From positions 185,693 through 249,692 of the forward strand of contig NZ_JBBKTX010000003.1 of NCBI RefSeq assembly GCF_044962685.1: a stretch of DNA of 64,000 nucleotides, given 5' to 3'. Under the pieces are notes generated by a model. The model did not search any database. It saw only the letters and a program-made list of their open reading frames with translations, and was not told the DNA's origin. Positions 44,134 through 52,603 of this stretch are shown in pieces. Origin of the DNA: Oceanobacter antarcticus (GTDB taxonomy: Bacteria; Pseudomonadota; Gammaproteobacteria; Pseudomonadales; Oceanobacteraceae). The position numbers and the translations under genes are program-made. The number at the start of each line of letters is the position of its first letter. Positions within the stretch are counted from its first letter, which is position 1.

Positions 44134-45105
44134 TTGGCTCACTACGCAATCATTGGCGCTGGAATCGCCGGGCTCAGCGCACTTCAGGTTCTATCTGCAG
44201 CCGGGCATCAGGCAACCGTATTCGACAAAAGCCGTGGCAGCGGTGGCCGTATGGCAACCAAAAAACTGGCTGCCGACAGCTGGGACATGGGTGCCCAATT
44301 CTTTCATGCCCATTCAAACGAGTTTGCCACCCAGCTCTCACAATGGCAGCAACAGGGTGTAATTGCAGAATGGCCAGTTACTCCCTGGGTGATCAATGGC
44401 ACTCGCCAACATCCATCGGCAGACGAGCAAAAACGCTACGTCGCCATTCCCCGCATGACCGCGCTAAGCCGTTTGCTGCTGCAAAATGCAACACACTTTG
44501 AAGCCAACACCCACATCTCCGGTTGTGAAGAAACAGCCCAAGGCTGGCAAGTCACGGCTTCTGAGGGGGAAATATTCGGCCCATATGACGGTCTGGTGGT
44601 GGCTATACCGCCAGCCCAGGCGGCGGCACTGGCAAGTAACGATCCGGTACTGGCAGTCACCAGCGAGACGAGCATGTTGCCCTGCTGGACATTGCTACTG
44701 TCCTTCGACACACCACTGCCAGCACCTTACGATGCTGCTTTTGTGAAGTCCGGCCCATTAGCCTGGGTTAGCCGTAACAATAGCAAGCCGGGCAGAGAAC
44801 CAACCGAGGCCTGGGTCATACAAGCCAGCCACTTATGGAGCTTGCAACATCAGGATACGCCTCGCCACGAGATTCAGAAACCACTGCTGGCCGCGTTTGC
44901 GGAGGCCCTGCGGCTCCCTGCTGTACCCCAGTGGCGCCACCTTTGGCTTCACCGCTGGTTATATGCCCTTCCTGAAAAGAAAATGAACCAGGGTTTTCAG
45001 GCCAACCCTCAACAAACGCTGGCAATCTGCGGAGACTGGTTACATTCTCCAAATATAGAGGGCGCCTGGCTTAGTGGCAGGACTGCTGCCAATGCCCTAC
45101 TCTGA
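44134..45105 (+). CDS. NAD(P)/FAD-dependent amine-oxidase-like protein (renalase-like)
   Basis: A 323-residue flavoprotein. IIGAGIAGLSALQVL is the FAD dinucleotide motif, followed by VFDKSRGSGGRMATK (GG-R-M pattern) and a C-terminal CGDWLHSPNIEGAWLSG FAD contact region. TTG 44134 is chosen because AGGTGG lies five bases upstream and the Rossmann strand begins at once; GTG 44125 is possible but lacks a good SD. Substrate unknown. It is likely co-transcribed with the CbiX-like gene 46 bp downstream, from the TATACAA-bearing promoter. Confidence 0.87.
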   Translation: MAHYAIIGAGIAGLSALQVLSAAGHQATVFDKSRGSGGRMATKKLAADSWDMGAQFFHAHSNEFATQLSQWQQQGVIAEWPVTPWVINGTRQHPSADEQKRYVAIPRMTALSRLLLQNATHFEANTHISGCEETAQGWQVTASEGEIFGPYDGLVVAIPPAQAAALASNDPVLAVTSETSMLPCWTLLLSFDTPLPAPYDAAFVKSGPLAWVSRNNSKPGREPTEAWVIQASHLWSLQHQDTPRHEIQKPLLAAFAEALRLPAVPQWRHLWLHRWLYALPEKKMNQGFQANPQQTLAICGDWLHSPNIEGAWLSGRTAANALL

Positions 45106-45151
45106 CTGGGACGCTACATGTTGAATTCCCCAGTCAAACAGGAGACATGTT

Positions 45152-45544
45152 ATGCAATCCAGATCCAATAGCCACGCTACTATTTTGCTGGCGCACGGCA
45201 GCAGCGATCCCAACTGGGTCAAACCGTTTGAACAACTGGCAGGACAAATTCGTGAAAACCTCGATCAGTCTGGCCGGGTAGAATTGGCCTACATGGAACT
45301 CGCCGAGCCCTCTCTCGAGCATCAGGTAGCCGCACTGTCAGACGACGGCATGACCCATATCGATGTCCTGCCGTTGTTTTTTGCTGCCGGTCGCCACTTG
45401 CGCAAGGATGTGCCGCTGCAATTGGAAGCCTTGCAACGCCAGCACCTGGTCAAGTTAACCCTTCACCCTCCGGTCGGCCTTGAACCGGAAGTAGCCACAG
45501 CAATCAGCAATGTGGTGGTGCGCAAACTGGTTGGTGACCGCTAG
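45152..45544 (+). CDS. CbiX/SirB-like chelatase family protein
   Basis: A 130-residue single-domain chelatase-like protein. ILLAHGSSDPNW contains the metal-binding His of CbiX/SirB, VELAYMELAEPSL the conserved Glu, and VLPLFFAAGRHLRKDVP the second His region. Short CbiX proteins insert Co, Ni or Fe into sirohydrochlorin; in many proteobacteria their real partner is unclear. GGAG precedes ATG 45152. The location between two TATACAA-type promoters hints at a link with B12, siroheme or light response. Confidence 0.85.
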   Translation: MQSRSNSHATILLAHGSSDPNWVKPFEQLAGQIRENLDQSGRVELAYMELAEPSLEHQVAALSDDGMTHIDVLPLFFAAGRHLRKDVPLQLEALQRQHLVKLTLHPPVGLEPEVATAISNVVVRKLVGDR

Positions 45545-45557
45545 CCGCTTGCCACAC

Positions 45558-45585
45558 CGGCTGCCTCTCTTCTGACAGGCAGCCG
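45558..45585 (+). terminator. Hairpin after the CbiX-like gene
   Basis: CGGCTGCCT and AGGCAGCCG form a 9-bp stem 14 bp after the stop. It is followed by an A-rich rather than T-rich stretch, so it is a weak terminator at best. Confidence 0.5.
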
Positions 45586-45732
45586 AAGATAAAAAATTCC
45601 TACACCTCCATCGCCAGCGGATCATCATCCACTCTGTTGTATCCCATTGGCGAAGTTCTCTCCGGTACGGACTCTCCCGCCCGCTTCCTCTCAGCAAAGC
45701 ACCCATCCTCCAGAAAAGCCTTTTCAAAAACC

Positions 45733-45832
45733 TATACAAAAATTCCAAAAATTGTATAAGTTTTATTGACAAAAGCGTGGTCATGACGCCAGAATAAACT
45801 TATACAAAAAAACCTTCTCAAAGGTTATACAA
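45733..45832 (+). promoter_or_regulatory. LitR-type operator/promoter of the photolyase operon
   Basis: TATACAA occurs at 45733-45739, 45801-45807 and 45826-45832, and inverted (TTGTATA) at 45752-45758. A consensus -35 TTGACA lies at 45766-45771, with AGAATA 19 bases later as a possible -10. The unusually long spacer would suit a MerR-type activator or repressor that bends DNA. The layout ACAAAAG...AGAATAAA is shared with the promoter near 44070-44100. Confidence 0.6.
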
Positions 45833-45833
45833 G

Positions 45834-46811
45834 ATGACAAATGAACTGGGTAAGTCCACCATCAAGGTAGGGATCAGTGCCTGCTTGCTGGGTCAGCCTG
45901 TACGTTTCAATGGCGGTCACAAACGCTCGCGTTTCTGCACCGATGTGTTAAGCCGCTATGTTGAATTTCTATCGGTGTGTCCAGAAATGGCCATCGGTCT
46001 GGGAATACCCAGGCAGCCGATCCGGTTGGTTAGCGATCGTGCCAGCGATACCCGGGTGCGAGCACTCGGTACCGTCAATCCCGAGATGGATGTTACTGAG
46101 CCACTGGCACGTTATGCACAACAGCAGGCCGCTGAAATGGCCGATTTGTGTGGCTTTATTCTGATGCAAAAAAGTCCCAGCTGCGGTTTGTTCGGGGTCA
46201 AACGTTATCTGACTAATGGCCACCCGGAAGGTACTGCCAGCGGGGTATTCGCCCGTGAGTTCCAGCGGCTCCATCCGCTACTGCCCATGGAAGAAGCCGG
46301 ACGCCTGAACGACGATGCACTGCGCGAAAATTTTATGGTGCGCGTATTCGCCTATCACGAATGGCGCGAATATCGTTCCACTGATCTCACCGCTGCCGGT
46401 CTGATCGACTTCCACAGTCGTTACAAATACCTGGTGATGGCTCACAGCCTGGTGCACTACAAATCCATGGGACGGTTGTTAGCCAACCTGCACAGCGACA
46501 CCCTGGAAAGTGTTGCCAGCGACTATTTCACCCAATTAATGACAGCACTGGCCAAACCGGCCAGCCGCAAGATGCACACCAATACCTTGATGCATTTGCA
46601 GGGGTATCTGAAGCAACTGATATCCGCAGCCGACAAGGCGGAACTGACCGACCTTATCCAGCAATATCATCAAGGTATCGTGCCATTGATCGTGCCACTG
46701 ACCCTGCTGAAGCATCATCTCAATCATTACGAAGAGGCGAATGCCTACGCCCGCAAACAGGTGTATCTCAACCCGCATCCCTATGAACTGGGTTTGAGGA
46801 ACAGCCTGTGA
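45834..46811 (+). CDS. DUF523 plus DUF1722 (YbgA-like) protein
   Basis: A 325-residue cytoplasmic protein. The N-terminal DUF523 domain has GISACLLGQPVRFNGGHKRS, PEMAIGLGIPRQPIRL and QKSPSCGLFGV with conserved Cys. The C-terminal DUF1722/YbgA domain begins near 190 (FHSRYKYLVMAHSLVHYKSMGRLLA). In E. coli ybgA sits next to phr, and the same pairing holds here. Some family members are implicated in sulfur transfer. It is the first gene of the light-response operon and overlaps the MerR gene start by 4 bp. Confidence 0.9.
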   Translation: MTNELGKSTIKVGISACLLGQPVRFNGGHKRSRFCTDVLSRYVEFLSVCPEMAIGLGIPRQPIRLVSDRASDTRVRALGTVNPEMDVTEPLARYAQQQAAEMADLCGFILMQKSPSCGLFGVKRYLTNGHPEGTASGVFAREFQRLHPLLPMEEAGRLNDDALRENFMVRVFAYHEWREYRSTDLTAAGLIDFHSRYKYLVMAHSLVHYKSMGRLLANLHSDTLESVASDYFTQLMTALAKPASRKMHTNTLMHLQGYLKQLISAADKAELTDLIQQYHQGIVPLIVPLTLLKHHLNHYEEANAYARKQVYLNPHPYELGLRNSL

Positions 46812-47704
46812 CCTCACCGATTCCTGATGGCAGCTACCCGATCCGGGAGTTTGCCCGCCTGACCGGCGTCAACCCAGCCACCCTGAGGGCTTGGGAGCGA
46901 CGCTATGGCATCATCCACCCGCTACGAACGCCCAAAGGACACCGCTTTTTCAGTGATGATCATATCCGTCAGGTAAAGCGCATTTTGTATTGGCTGGAGC
47001 AGGGATACCCGGTACGTCACGTCGGCTTGCTGCTGAATAATGATGCTTCAGACGCAAACCGTTCAGCGGATGCTGGCGGTATCCCCCATAGCCATTGGCT
47101 GGAACAGCAACAGGCTGTTATGGATACCTTACTGGCGATTACCCCCAAACGTCTCGACGAGCTCTGGTGTAACGCCTTCTCGACCTATCCCGTTGCAGTG
47201 TATTACCAGTTTTGCCTGGCACCGGTACTCGACCGCCTGCGCAGTGGCAGCGAACACCCGATGCTGCTGCGAATGATGGAACAGCTGTTGCAGCGCAAGT
47301 TGTACAGCATGTTTTATCAGCAGCAACGCATGGCCAGCCCGCCGATTCTGTTAATGGCAACCAATCAGCCCGAGGGTGAGCTGGATATTCTGATACGCGC
47401 CTGCGCCATTGGTGCAGCGGGGTTGCGAGTTGAATACCTCGGCCCGAATCTTAATCCCACTGATCTCAGCCTTGCCGCCGATGCACTGCAGGCGACGCAT
47501 ACCTGGGTTCATTTTATGCCACAGGAAAAAAGCTGTGAGTTACGCTGGCAACGGTATCTGAACCAGTCCGAACGGATGCATATACTCACCGGCACACCAC
47601 CGGATCACAACGGTGGTCGCCCCAACATGCACCGCCTGCAACCCCCCTTATCCATGCAGATACAGCACTACATTCTCAATACTGGCAGGGTAACGCATGA
47701 GTAA
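46808..47704 (+). CDS. MerR family regulator, LitR/CarH-like without canonical B12 motif
   Basis: A 298-residue protein. The N-terminal MerR HTH (YPIREFARLTGVNPATLRAWERRYGIIHPLRTPKGHRFFSDDHI, about 8-55) is of the CarH/LitR/MlrA branch with the W-E-R-R-Y signature. The C-terminal half resembles the helical plus cobalamin-binding fold. The cobalamin motif DxHxxG is missing: the matching place reads TNQPEGELDILIR. It therefore probably does not bind B12 through His, like the class of LitR proteins reported in pseudomonads. It starts at GTG 46808 (GTGA overlap). It probably controls its own operon through the TATACAA sites. Confidence 0.85.
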   Translation: MTSPIPDGSYPIREFARLTGVNPATLRAWERRYGIIHPLRTPKGHRFFSDDHIRQVKRILYWLEQGYPVRHVGLLLNNDASDANRSADAGGIPHSHWLEQQQAVMDTLLAITPKRLDELWCNAFSTYPVAVYYQFCLAPVLDRLRSGSEHPMLLRMMEQLLQRKLYSMFYQQQRMASPPILLMATNQPEGELDILIRACAIGAAGLRVEYLGPNLNPTDLSLAADALQATHTWVHFMPQEKSCELRWQRYLNQSERMHILTGTPPDHNGGRPNMHRLQPPLSMQIQHYILNTGRVTHE

Positions 47705-49184
47705 CCAGCAGAGTACCGGCAGACATCTGGTCTGGTTCCGCACCGACTTGCGGGTGCACGATAATCCCGCGTTGTACCATGCCATGACAACGGCCCAAAG
47801 CCAGGCACAGCAGGTACTGGCAGTGTATTTTGTCACACCGGAACAATGGCGCCAGCATGGCCTCGGGGAACGCAAAATCCGCCTGATGCAAAACGCCGTT
47901 CACAACCTGAAACAGGCACTGGCAGAGCGGGGCGTCGAGTTACTGGTATTGCATGCTGGCACCTTCAACCACAGTCTGCAGCTGTTACAACAGCTGGTGC
48001 TTGAACTGGATATTCGCCACATCAGTTTCAACAACGAATATGAAGTCAACGAGTGCAAGCGTGACATTCTGTGCTATCGCTGGGCCAATATACATCAGGT
48101 AAACGTTCATCGTTTCCACGATCAGTGCCTGATTCCCCCTGGCGCGGTACTGACCAAAACCAACCTGCCCTTCAAGGTCTACAGCCCGTTCCGCAAGGCC
48201 TGGCTGGCCCAGGCAGAACGGCAATTAAGCGCGCCACTGCCATCCCCCGCAGCCCTGCAACAGCCGTCATCAACCACCTCAACTACATGGCAGCAGATAC
48301 TGACCGAACCTCTCCGGCGGGCGTTAACCCTCACTGACCAATGCCCGGATGCACGTTGGTTTGACGACGAATCCAGCGCCCACCATGCACTGCACAACTT
48401 TCTGCAGCAGCAGGGTCGACATTATCACCAACGGCGTGATTTTCCGGCACTGGACGCGACCAGCCAGCTTTCCACCGCGCTGTCGCTCGGCTTGCTGTCT
48501 CCCCGTCAATGTCTGTTTGCTGCCAGTCAGGCAAACCAGGGTCTGTTGGCCGGTGGTACTGCGGGCCTCGACAGCTGGATCAACGAGTTGACCTGGCGTG
48601 AGTTCTACCGCCATTTACTGGTCGCCTGCCCGGATCTTTGTAAGCACCAAGCCTTCAAGCCCGAGACCGAGCGAGTGAAATGGCGAGACGCCGAGGCCGA
48701 TTTCCAAGCCTGGTGCGATGGCCGCACCGGATACCCGATAGTCGATGCCGCCCAGCAGCAATTACTCACCACCGGCTGGATGCACAATCGCCTACGCATG
48801 GTCAGCGCCATGTTCCTGAGCAAACATCTGTTGATCGACTGGCGGCGCGGTGAGGCATTTTTTAATCAATACCTGGTTGATGCCGATCTAGCCTCCAACA
48901 ACGGCGGCTGGCAGTGGAGCGCATCCACTGGAGCAGACGGCGTGCCCTACTTCCGTATTTTTAACCCCACCACCCAGTCGCAGCGCTTTGATGCCGATGG
49001 CCAGTTTCTGATTCGCTACTTGCCCCAACTGACGTCACTGCCAGCCACCAGCCGTCATCAACCCAATGCCTTCGAGCGCCAGCAAACCGGCTACCCCGAT
49101 GCCATCGTCGACCACGCATTTGCCCGCCAGCGGGCCTTGAATGCTTTCAAGGCGCTCAAGCAGGAGAATCCTACCGATGAATGA
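47697..49184 (+). CDS. phrB: Deoxyribodipyrimidine photolyase (class I CPD type)
   Basis: A 495-residue light-driven repair enzyme that splits cyclobutane pyrimidine dimers. The N-terminal antenna domain starts HLVWFRTDLRVHDNPAL. The FAD/DNA region has WINELTWREFYRHLL, GRTGYPIVDAAQQQL, TTGWMHNRLRMVSAMFLSK, HLLIDWRRGEAFF and DADLASNNGGWQWSASTG. Length is usual for the E. coli PhrB type. ATG 47697 overlaps the end of the MerR gene by 8 bp. Confidence 0.95.
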   Translation: MSNQQSTGRHLVWFRTDLRVHDNPALYHAMTTAQSQAQQVLAVYFVTPEQWRQHGLGERKIRLMQNAVHNLKQALAERGVELLVLHAGTFNHSLQLLQQLVLELDIRHISFNNEYEVNECKRDILCYRWANIHQVNVHRFHDQCLIPPGAVLTKTNLPFKVYSPFRKAWLAQAERQLSAPLPSPAALQQPSSTTSTTWQQILTEPLRRALTLTDQCPDARWFDDESSAHHALHNFLQQQGRHYHQRRDFPALDATSQLSTALSLGLLSPRQCLFAASQANQGLLAGGTAGLDSWINELTWREFYRHLLVACPDLCKHQAFKPETERVKWRDAEADFQAWCDGRTGYPIVDAAQQQLLTTGWMHNRLRMVSAMFLSKHLLIDWRRGEAFFNQYLVDADLASNNGGWQWSASTGADGVPYFRIFNPTTQSQRFDADGQFLIRYLPQLTSLPATSRHQPNAFERQQTGYPDAIVDHAFARQRALNAFKALKQENPTDE

Positions 49185-49611
49185 TAGCCAACGGCTGCAC
49201 GCCTTTACCTCAGTCTATGACCAGCTCGACAGAGATGCAGATCATGATGCCTTGCTGGCGAGCCTGTACCACCCCAAGGCGGTTTTTCAGGATCCTTTTC
49301 ATCGCCTGGAAGGTCTAACGGCCATTCAGTCCTATTTTTCGGGGATGTATCAATCGGTTGACCAGATCACCTTTCAGTACGGCCAGTATTGGCCCTCCAG
49401 CGAAGCCGATTTTTTACGCTGGAGCATGGTTTTCTGTCACCCGGCTATTGCGGCAGGCAAAGCCATCCATGTCGAGGGTGGCACCGAATTTCGCTGGCAG
49501 GATGATCGGGTCATCTACCACCAGGATCTGTTTGACGGCGCAACCATGCTCTACAACCACCTGCCCGTATTGGGCTGGGTGCTGGGTAAAATCCGCGAGC
49601 GTATGGCATGA
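49177..49611 (+). CDS. NTF2/SnoaL-like protein
   Basis: A 144-residue cone-shaped NTF2-fold protein (SnoaL-like), with YHPKAVFQDPFHRLEGLTAIQSYF near the start and GTEFRWQDDRVIYHQDLFDGA in the centre. Homologues sit in photolyase and cyclopropane-synthase operons of many proteobacteria; the biochemical role is unknown. ATG 49177 overlaps the photolyase stop by 8 bp, and its own stop overlaps the SDR start. Confidence 0.85.
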   Translation: MNDSQRLHAFTSVYDQLDRDADHDALLASLYHPKAVFQDPFHRLEGLTAIQSYFSGMYQSVDQITFQYGQYWPSSEADFLRWSMVFCHPAIAAGKAIHVEGGTEFRWQDDRVIYHQDLFDGATMLYNHLPVLGWVLGKIRERMA

Positions 49612-50408
49612 AAAAACCACTGCCGCCACCGTTATCCGAGCAGATTATCTGGCTTACCGGTGCCAGCTCCGGCATTGGTGCAGCGCTGCTGCATGGGCTG
49701 TCAAAGCGCTGCCAATGGCTGATCATTTCAGCCCGTAATAGCGACCGCCTGCAACAATTGGCCGAACCGCATCCCAACGTCGTCGCACTGTCGGCAGATG
49801 TGACATCGCGGGATGCAATGCAAGCCGTTGCCGCTGACATCGCCGCACGGTTTGGCCGTATAGATACCCTGATCGCCAATGCCGGTAGCTGTGAATACCT
49901 TGACGTGCGTCAGTTCGACAGCGCTCTTGTGAAACGAGTGATAGATACCAACGTTTACGGACTGGTCAACAGCCTCGAAGCCGCACTGCCACTGATCCGC
50001 AACAGCCAGCGTGGCTACTTGGTCGCAGTCAGCAGCAGCGTCACTTACCTGGCCTTGCCCCAAGCCCAAGCCTACGGTGCCAGCAAGGCAGCCGTGCGCT
50101 ACTTTATGGAAGCCATGCGCGCCGACCTCGCCAGCGAGCACATTGATGTCTCGGTCGTGTCGCCCGGATTCGTCAAAACCCCGCTGACGGATCGCAACCG
50201 TTTTCGGATGCCGATGCGCATCAGCGCCAACGTCGCCGCCGAAGCCATCATCAAGGGTCTGCAACGACGCCCCTGGGAGATTCACTTTCCCCGTCGCTTT
50301 ACCTGGTTATTGCAATTACTCGGCTGCCTGCCCGCCGACCTGCGCCTGGCTCTGACACGTCGTGCCGCCACCCGTTTGCCCACCAGCCCACAAAAACAAC
50401 CGGACTAA
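49608..50408 (+). CDS. Short-chain dehydrogenase/reductase
   Basis: A 266-residue classical SDR. TGASSGIGAAL binds the cofactor, followed by ANAGS, SSSVTYLALPQAQAYGASKAA with the Tyr-x3-Lys catalytic pair and Ser, and VSPGFVKTPLT. The C-terminal hydrophobic tail (FTWLLQLLGCLPADLRLAL) suggests membrane association, as for enzymes working on lipids. It starts in an ATGA overlap. Its place among lipid-modifying genes suggests a fatty-acid derived substrate. Confidence 0.9.
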   Translation: MKKPLPPPLSEQIIWLTGASSGIGAALLHGLSKRCQWLIISARNSDRLQQLAEPHPNVVALSADVTSRDAMQAVAADIAARFGRIDTLIANAGSCEYLDVRQFDSALVKRVIDTNVYGLVNSLEAALPLIRNSQRGYLVAVSSSVTYLALPQAQAYGASKAAVRYFMEAMRADLASEHIDVSVVSPGFVKTPLTDRNRFRMPMRISANVAAEAIIKGLQRRPWEIHFPRRFTWLLQLLGCLPADLRLALTRRAATRLPTSPQKQPD

Positions 50409-50426
50409 CCGCAAGGACTACTGCCC

Positions 50427-51695
50427 ATGACAACCACCAAACCTGTCATCGCCATTGTTGGCGCCGGCATCTCCGGTCTGACCTGCGCCTGGTTACTGCG
50501 CCAACAGTTCGACGTGCATCTGTTTGAGGCCAACGACTATGTTGGCGGTCACACCCAGACCACCGACATCGAGATGAATGGCAAAAGTTGGCCGGTCAAC
50601 ACCGGATTTATTGTTTACAACGACTGGACCTATCCCAACTTCATCAAACTGATGGCCCAACTGGACGTCCAGACCGAAGCCTCGGATATGAGCTTCAGCG
50701 TCAAGTGCGAACACAGCGGCATGGAATACAACGGCCAAAATCTCAACAGCCTGTTTGCCAAACGCAGCAACCTGCTGAATCCGAAATTCTGGCGCATGGT
50801 GCAGGAAATCCTCCGGTTTAACCGTGACAGCCGCGCACAACTGGACGCCAACAGCCTGAACAGCCGCCAGACGCTGGGGCAATACCTGACCCGCCATGGC
50901 TACAGCGACTACTTCCGCCGCTATTACATTATTCCCATGGGCGCCGCGATCTGGTCTGCCAGCGAAGCCATGATGATGGATTTCCCGGTGCGCTTTTTCC
51001 TGACATTTTTTAATAACCACGGCCTGCTGAGTGTTAACGAACGCCCTCAATGGCGGGTGGTTTCAGGCGGCTCACGCAGCTATGTCGGGAAAATCCTGGC
51101 GGCATTGCCTGCGCAAAACATTCACATTAACAGTGCAATAACGACGATTGAACGGGATGCCGAGGGTGTCTCGCTGACGCTGGCGAACCAAACGTTCCGC
51201 GCTGACCAGGTAATTTTGGCCTGCCACAGTGATCAGGCGCTGGCGCTACTGGCCCAACCCAGCGCTACCGAACAGCACATCCTGCAAGCCATCCCCTATC
51301 AAAACAACGACGTGGTATTACACACGGACATCGGCCTGCTACCGCAACGCCGCCATGCCTGGGCCAGCTGGAACTACCATCTCGACAGCGAGCAACGTAA
51401 CACCGTCGCCGTCACTTATTATATGAACCGGTTGCAGAACTTTACCGATGCCCCTGAGCATTTTTGCGTCACCCTTAACAAGACCGACGCTATTGATCCG
51501 ACCAAAATCCTCCGCCGCTTCCAGTACGCCCACCCGGTATTCACGCTCGATGGCATGGCCGCCCAGCAGCGCCATCATGAAATCAGTGGTGCCAACCATA
51601 CCCATTTTTGTGGTGCCTACTGGTTTAACGGTTTTCATGAAGATGGCGTCAACAGTGCGCTGCGGGTGTGCAAGGCGTTGGGAGTCAGCTTCTGA
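50427..51695 (+). CDS. FAD-dependent amine oxidase-like protein (lipid modification operon)
   Basis: A 422-residue flavoprotein with IVGAGISGLTCAWLL and DYVGGHTQT as FAD motifs, GFIVYNDWTYPNFIKLM and a C-terminal CGAYWFNGFHEDGVNSALRVC FAD contact. This subfamily consistently precedes DUF1365 and a CFA-synthase-like methyltransferase. In Rhodobacter and relatives related proteins act on membrane fatty acids in methylated furan fatty acid formation, a plausible but unproven role here. It begins 18 bp after the SDR gene. Confidence 0.9.
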   Translation: MTTTKPVIAIVGAGISGLTCAWLLRQQFDVHLFEANDYVGGHTQTTDIEMNGKSWPVNTGFIVYNDWTYPNFIKLMAQLDVQTEASDMSFSVKCEHSGMEYNGQNLNSLFAKRSNLLNPKFWRMVQEILRFNRDSRAQLDANSLNSRQTLGQYLTRHGYSDYFRRYYIIPMGAAIWSASEAMMMDFPVRFFLTFFNNHGLLSVNERPQWRVVSGGSRSYVGKILAALPAQNIHINSAITTIERDAEGVSLTLANQTFRADQVILACHSDQALALLAQPSATEQHILQAIPYQNNDVVLHTDIGLLPQRRHAWASWNYHLDSEQRNTVAVTYYMNRLQNFTDAPEHFCVTLNKTDAIDPTKILRRFQYAHPVFTLDGMAAQQRHHEISGANHTHFCGAYWFNGFHEDGVNSALRVCKALGVSF

Positions 51696-52603
51696 TGGCT
51701 ACCGCAGCAGTGTTTAACGGCCACAGCGCCCTCTATACCGGCTGGGTGCGCCATCGCCGCTTTCGCGAGGGACGCAATGAGCTGAACCACAAGGTCTATA
51801 TGATGCTGTTGGATCTCGACGAAGTCGACGAGGTCATGGCACAGCATCCGTTCTGGTCAGCTCAACGCTCGGCCCTGGCTCGCTTTGACAGCACCGACTA
51901 CTTTGGCCAGCACTCGTCAGTGGCGGCGCTGAAACGCGCCATCTTACGCACATTCGAAGAAGAGACCGGACAATCAGTGCAGCGGGTGGAAGTACTCACC
52001 AACGTGCGCTACTTCGGTTTTATCATCAATCCGCTCAGCCTCTATTTTGGCTATGACGCGCAGAATCGTTGTATCGGGACGGTGGCTGAAATCACCAATA
52101 CACCCTGGCAAGAACGTTTTCACTACAGCCTGGTGATGCCGTCTAAAGGTGCTGGCCTGCCGTCATGCCCACTGGCAATTTATCCAGAACGGGTGTTCAA
52201 ACGCCCGTCTGTCTGCCGCTACCAGTTCCGCTTTAACAAGGCGTTCCATGTATCGCCGTTTAATCCGCTGGCGATGCAATATCGCTGGGTATTGAACCCT
52301 CCCTCTGCCATCAGCGGCAGTGAAATACTCAGCCATATGGACGTGATCAAAGATGGTTACCGGGTGCTCGACGCCACCATGAAACTGCAACGCCAGCGGA
52401 TATCCCGCGCCGCTCTGGGGCGAGTGTTATGGCACTACCCGCTGATGACGCTCCAAGTTGTGGCGGGAATTTATTACAACGCCGCCAAACTCTGGCTGCG
52501 TGGCAGTCGCTATCACCCACATCCTCACAACAACCCGGAACACGATCATGCCCGCCATCAAAAGCAGGCCGCAGCCCAGCCGACCTCAAAGGGAGATTAT
52601 TAA
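51695..52603 (+). CDS. DUF1365 protein
   Basis: A 302-residue protein of DUF1365. The start ALYTGWVRHRRFREGRNELNHKVYMMLLDLDE and the block LTNVRYFGFIINPLSLYFGYD are characteristic. No catalytic motif is known; it always co-occurs with the flavin oxidase before it and the methyltransferase after it, suggesting a partner role in lipid modification. ATG 51695 shares its A with the preceding stop (TGATG). The C-terminus is His-rich. Confidence 0.9.
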   Translation: MATAAVFNGHSALYTGWVRHRRFREGRNELNHKVYMMLLDLDEVDEVMAQHPFWSAQRSALARFDSTDYFGQHSSVAALKRAILRTFEEETGQSVQRVEVLTNVRYFGFIINPLSLYFGYDAQNRCIGTVAEITNTPWQERFHYSLVMPSKGAGLPSCPLAIYPERVFKRPSVCRYQFRFNKAFHVSPFNPLAMQYRWVLNPPSAISGSEILSHMDVIKDGYRVLDATMKLQRQRISRAALGRVLWHYPLMTLQVVAGIYYNAAKLWLRGSRYHPHPHNNPEHDHARHQKQAAAQPTSKGDY

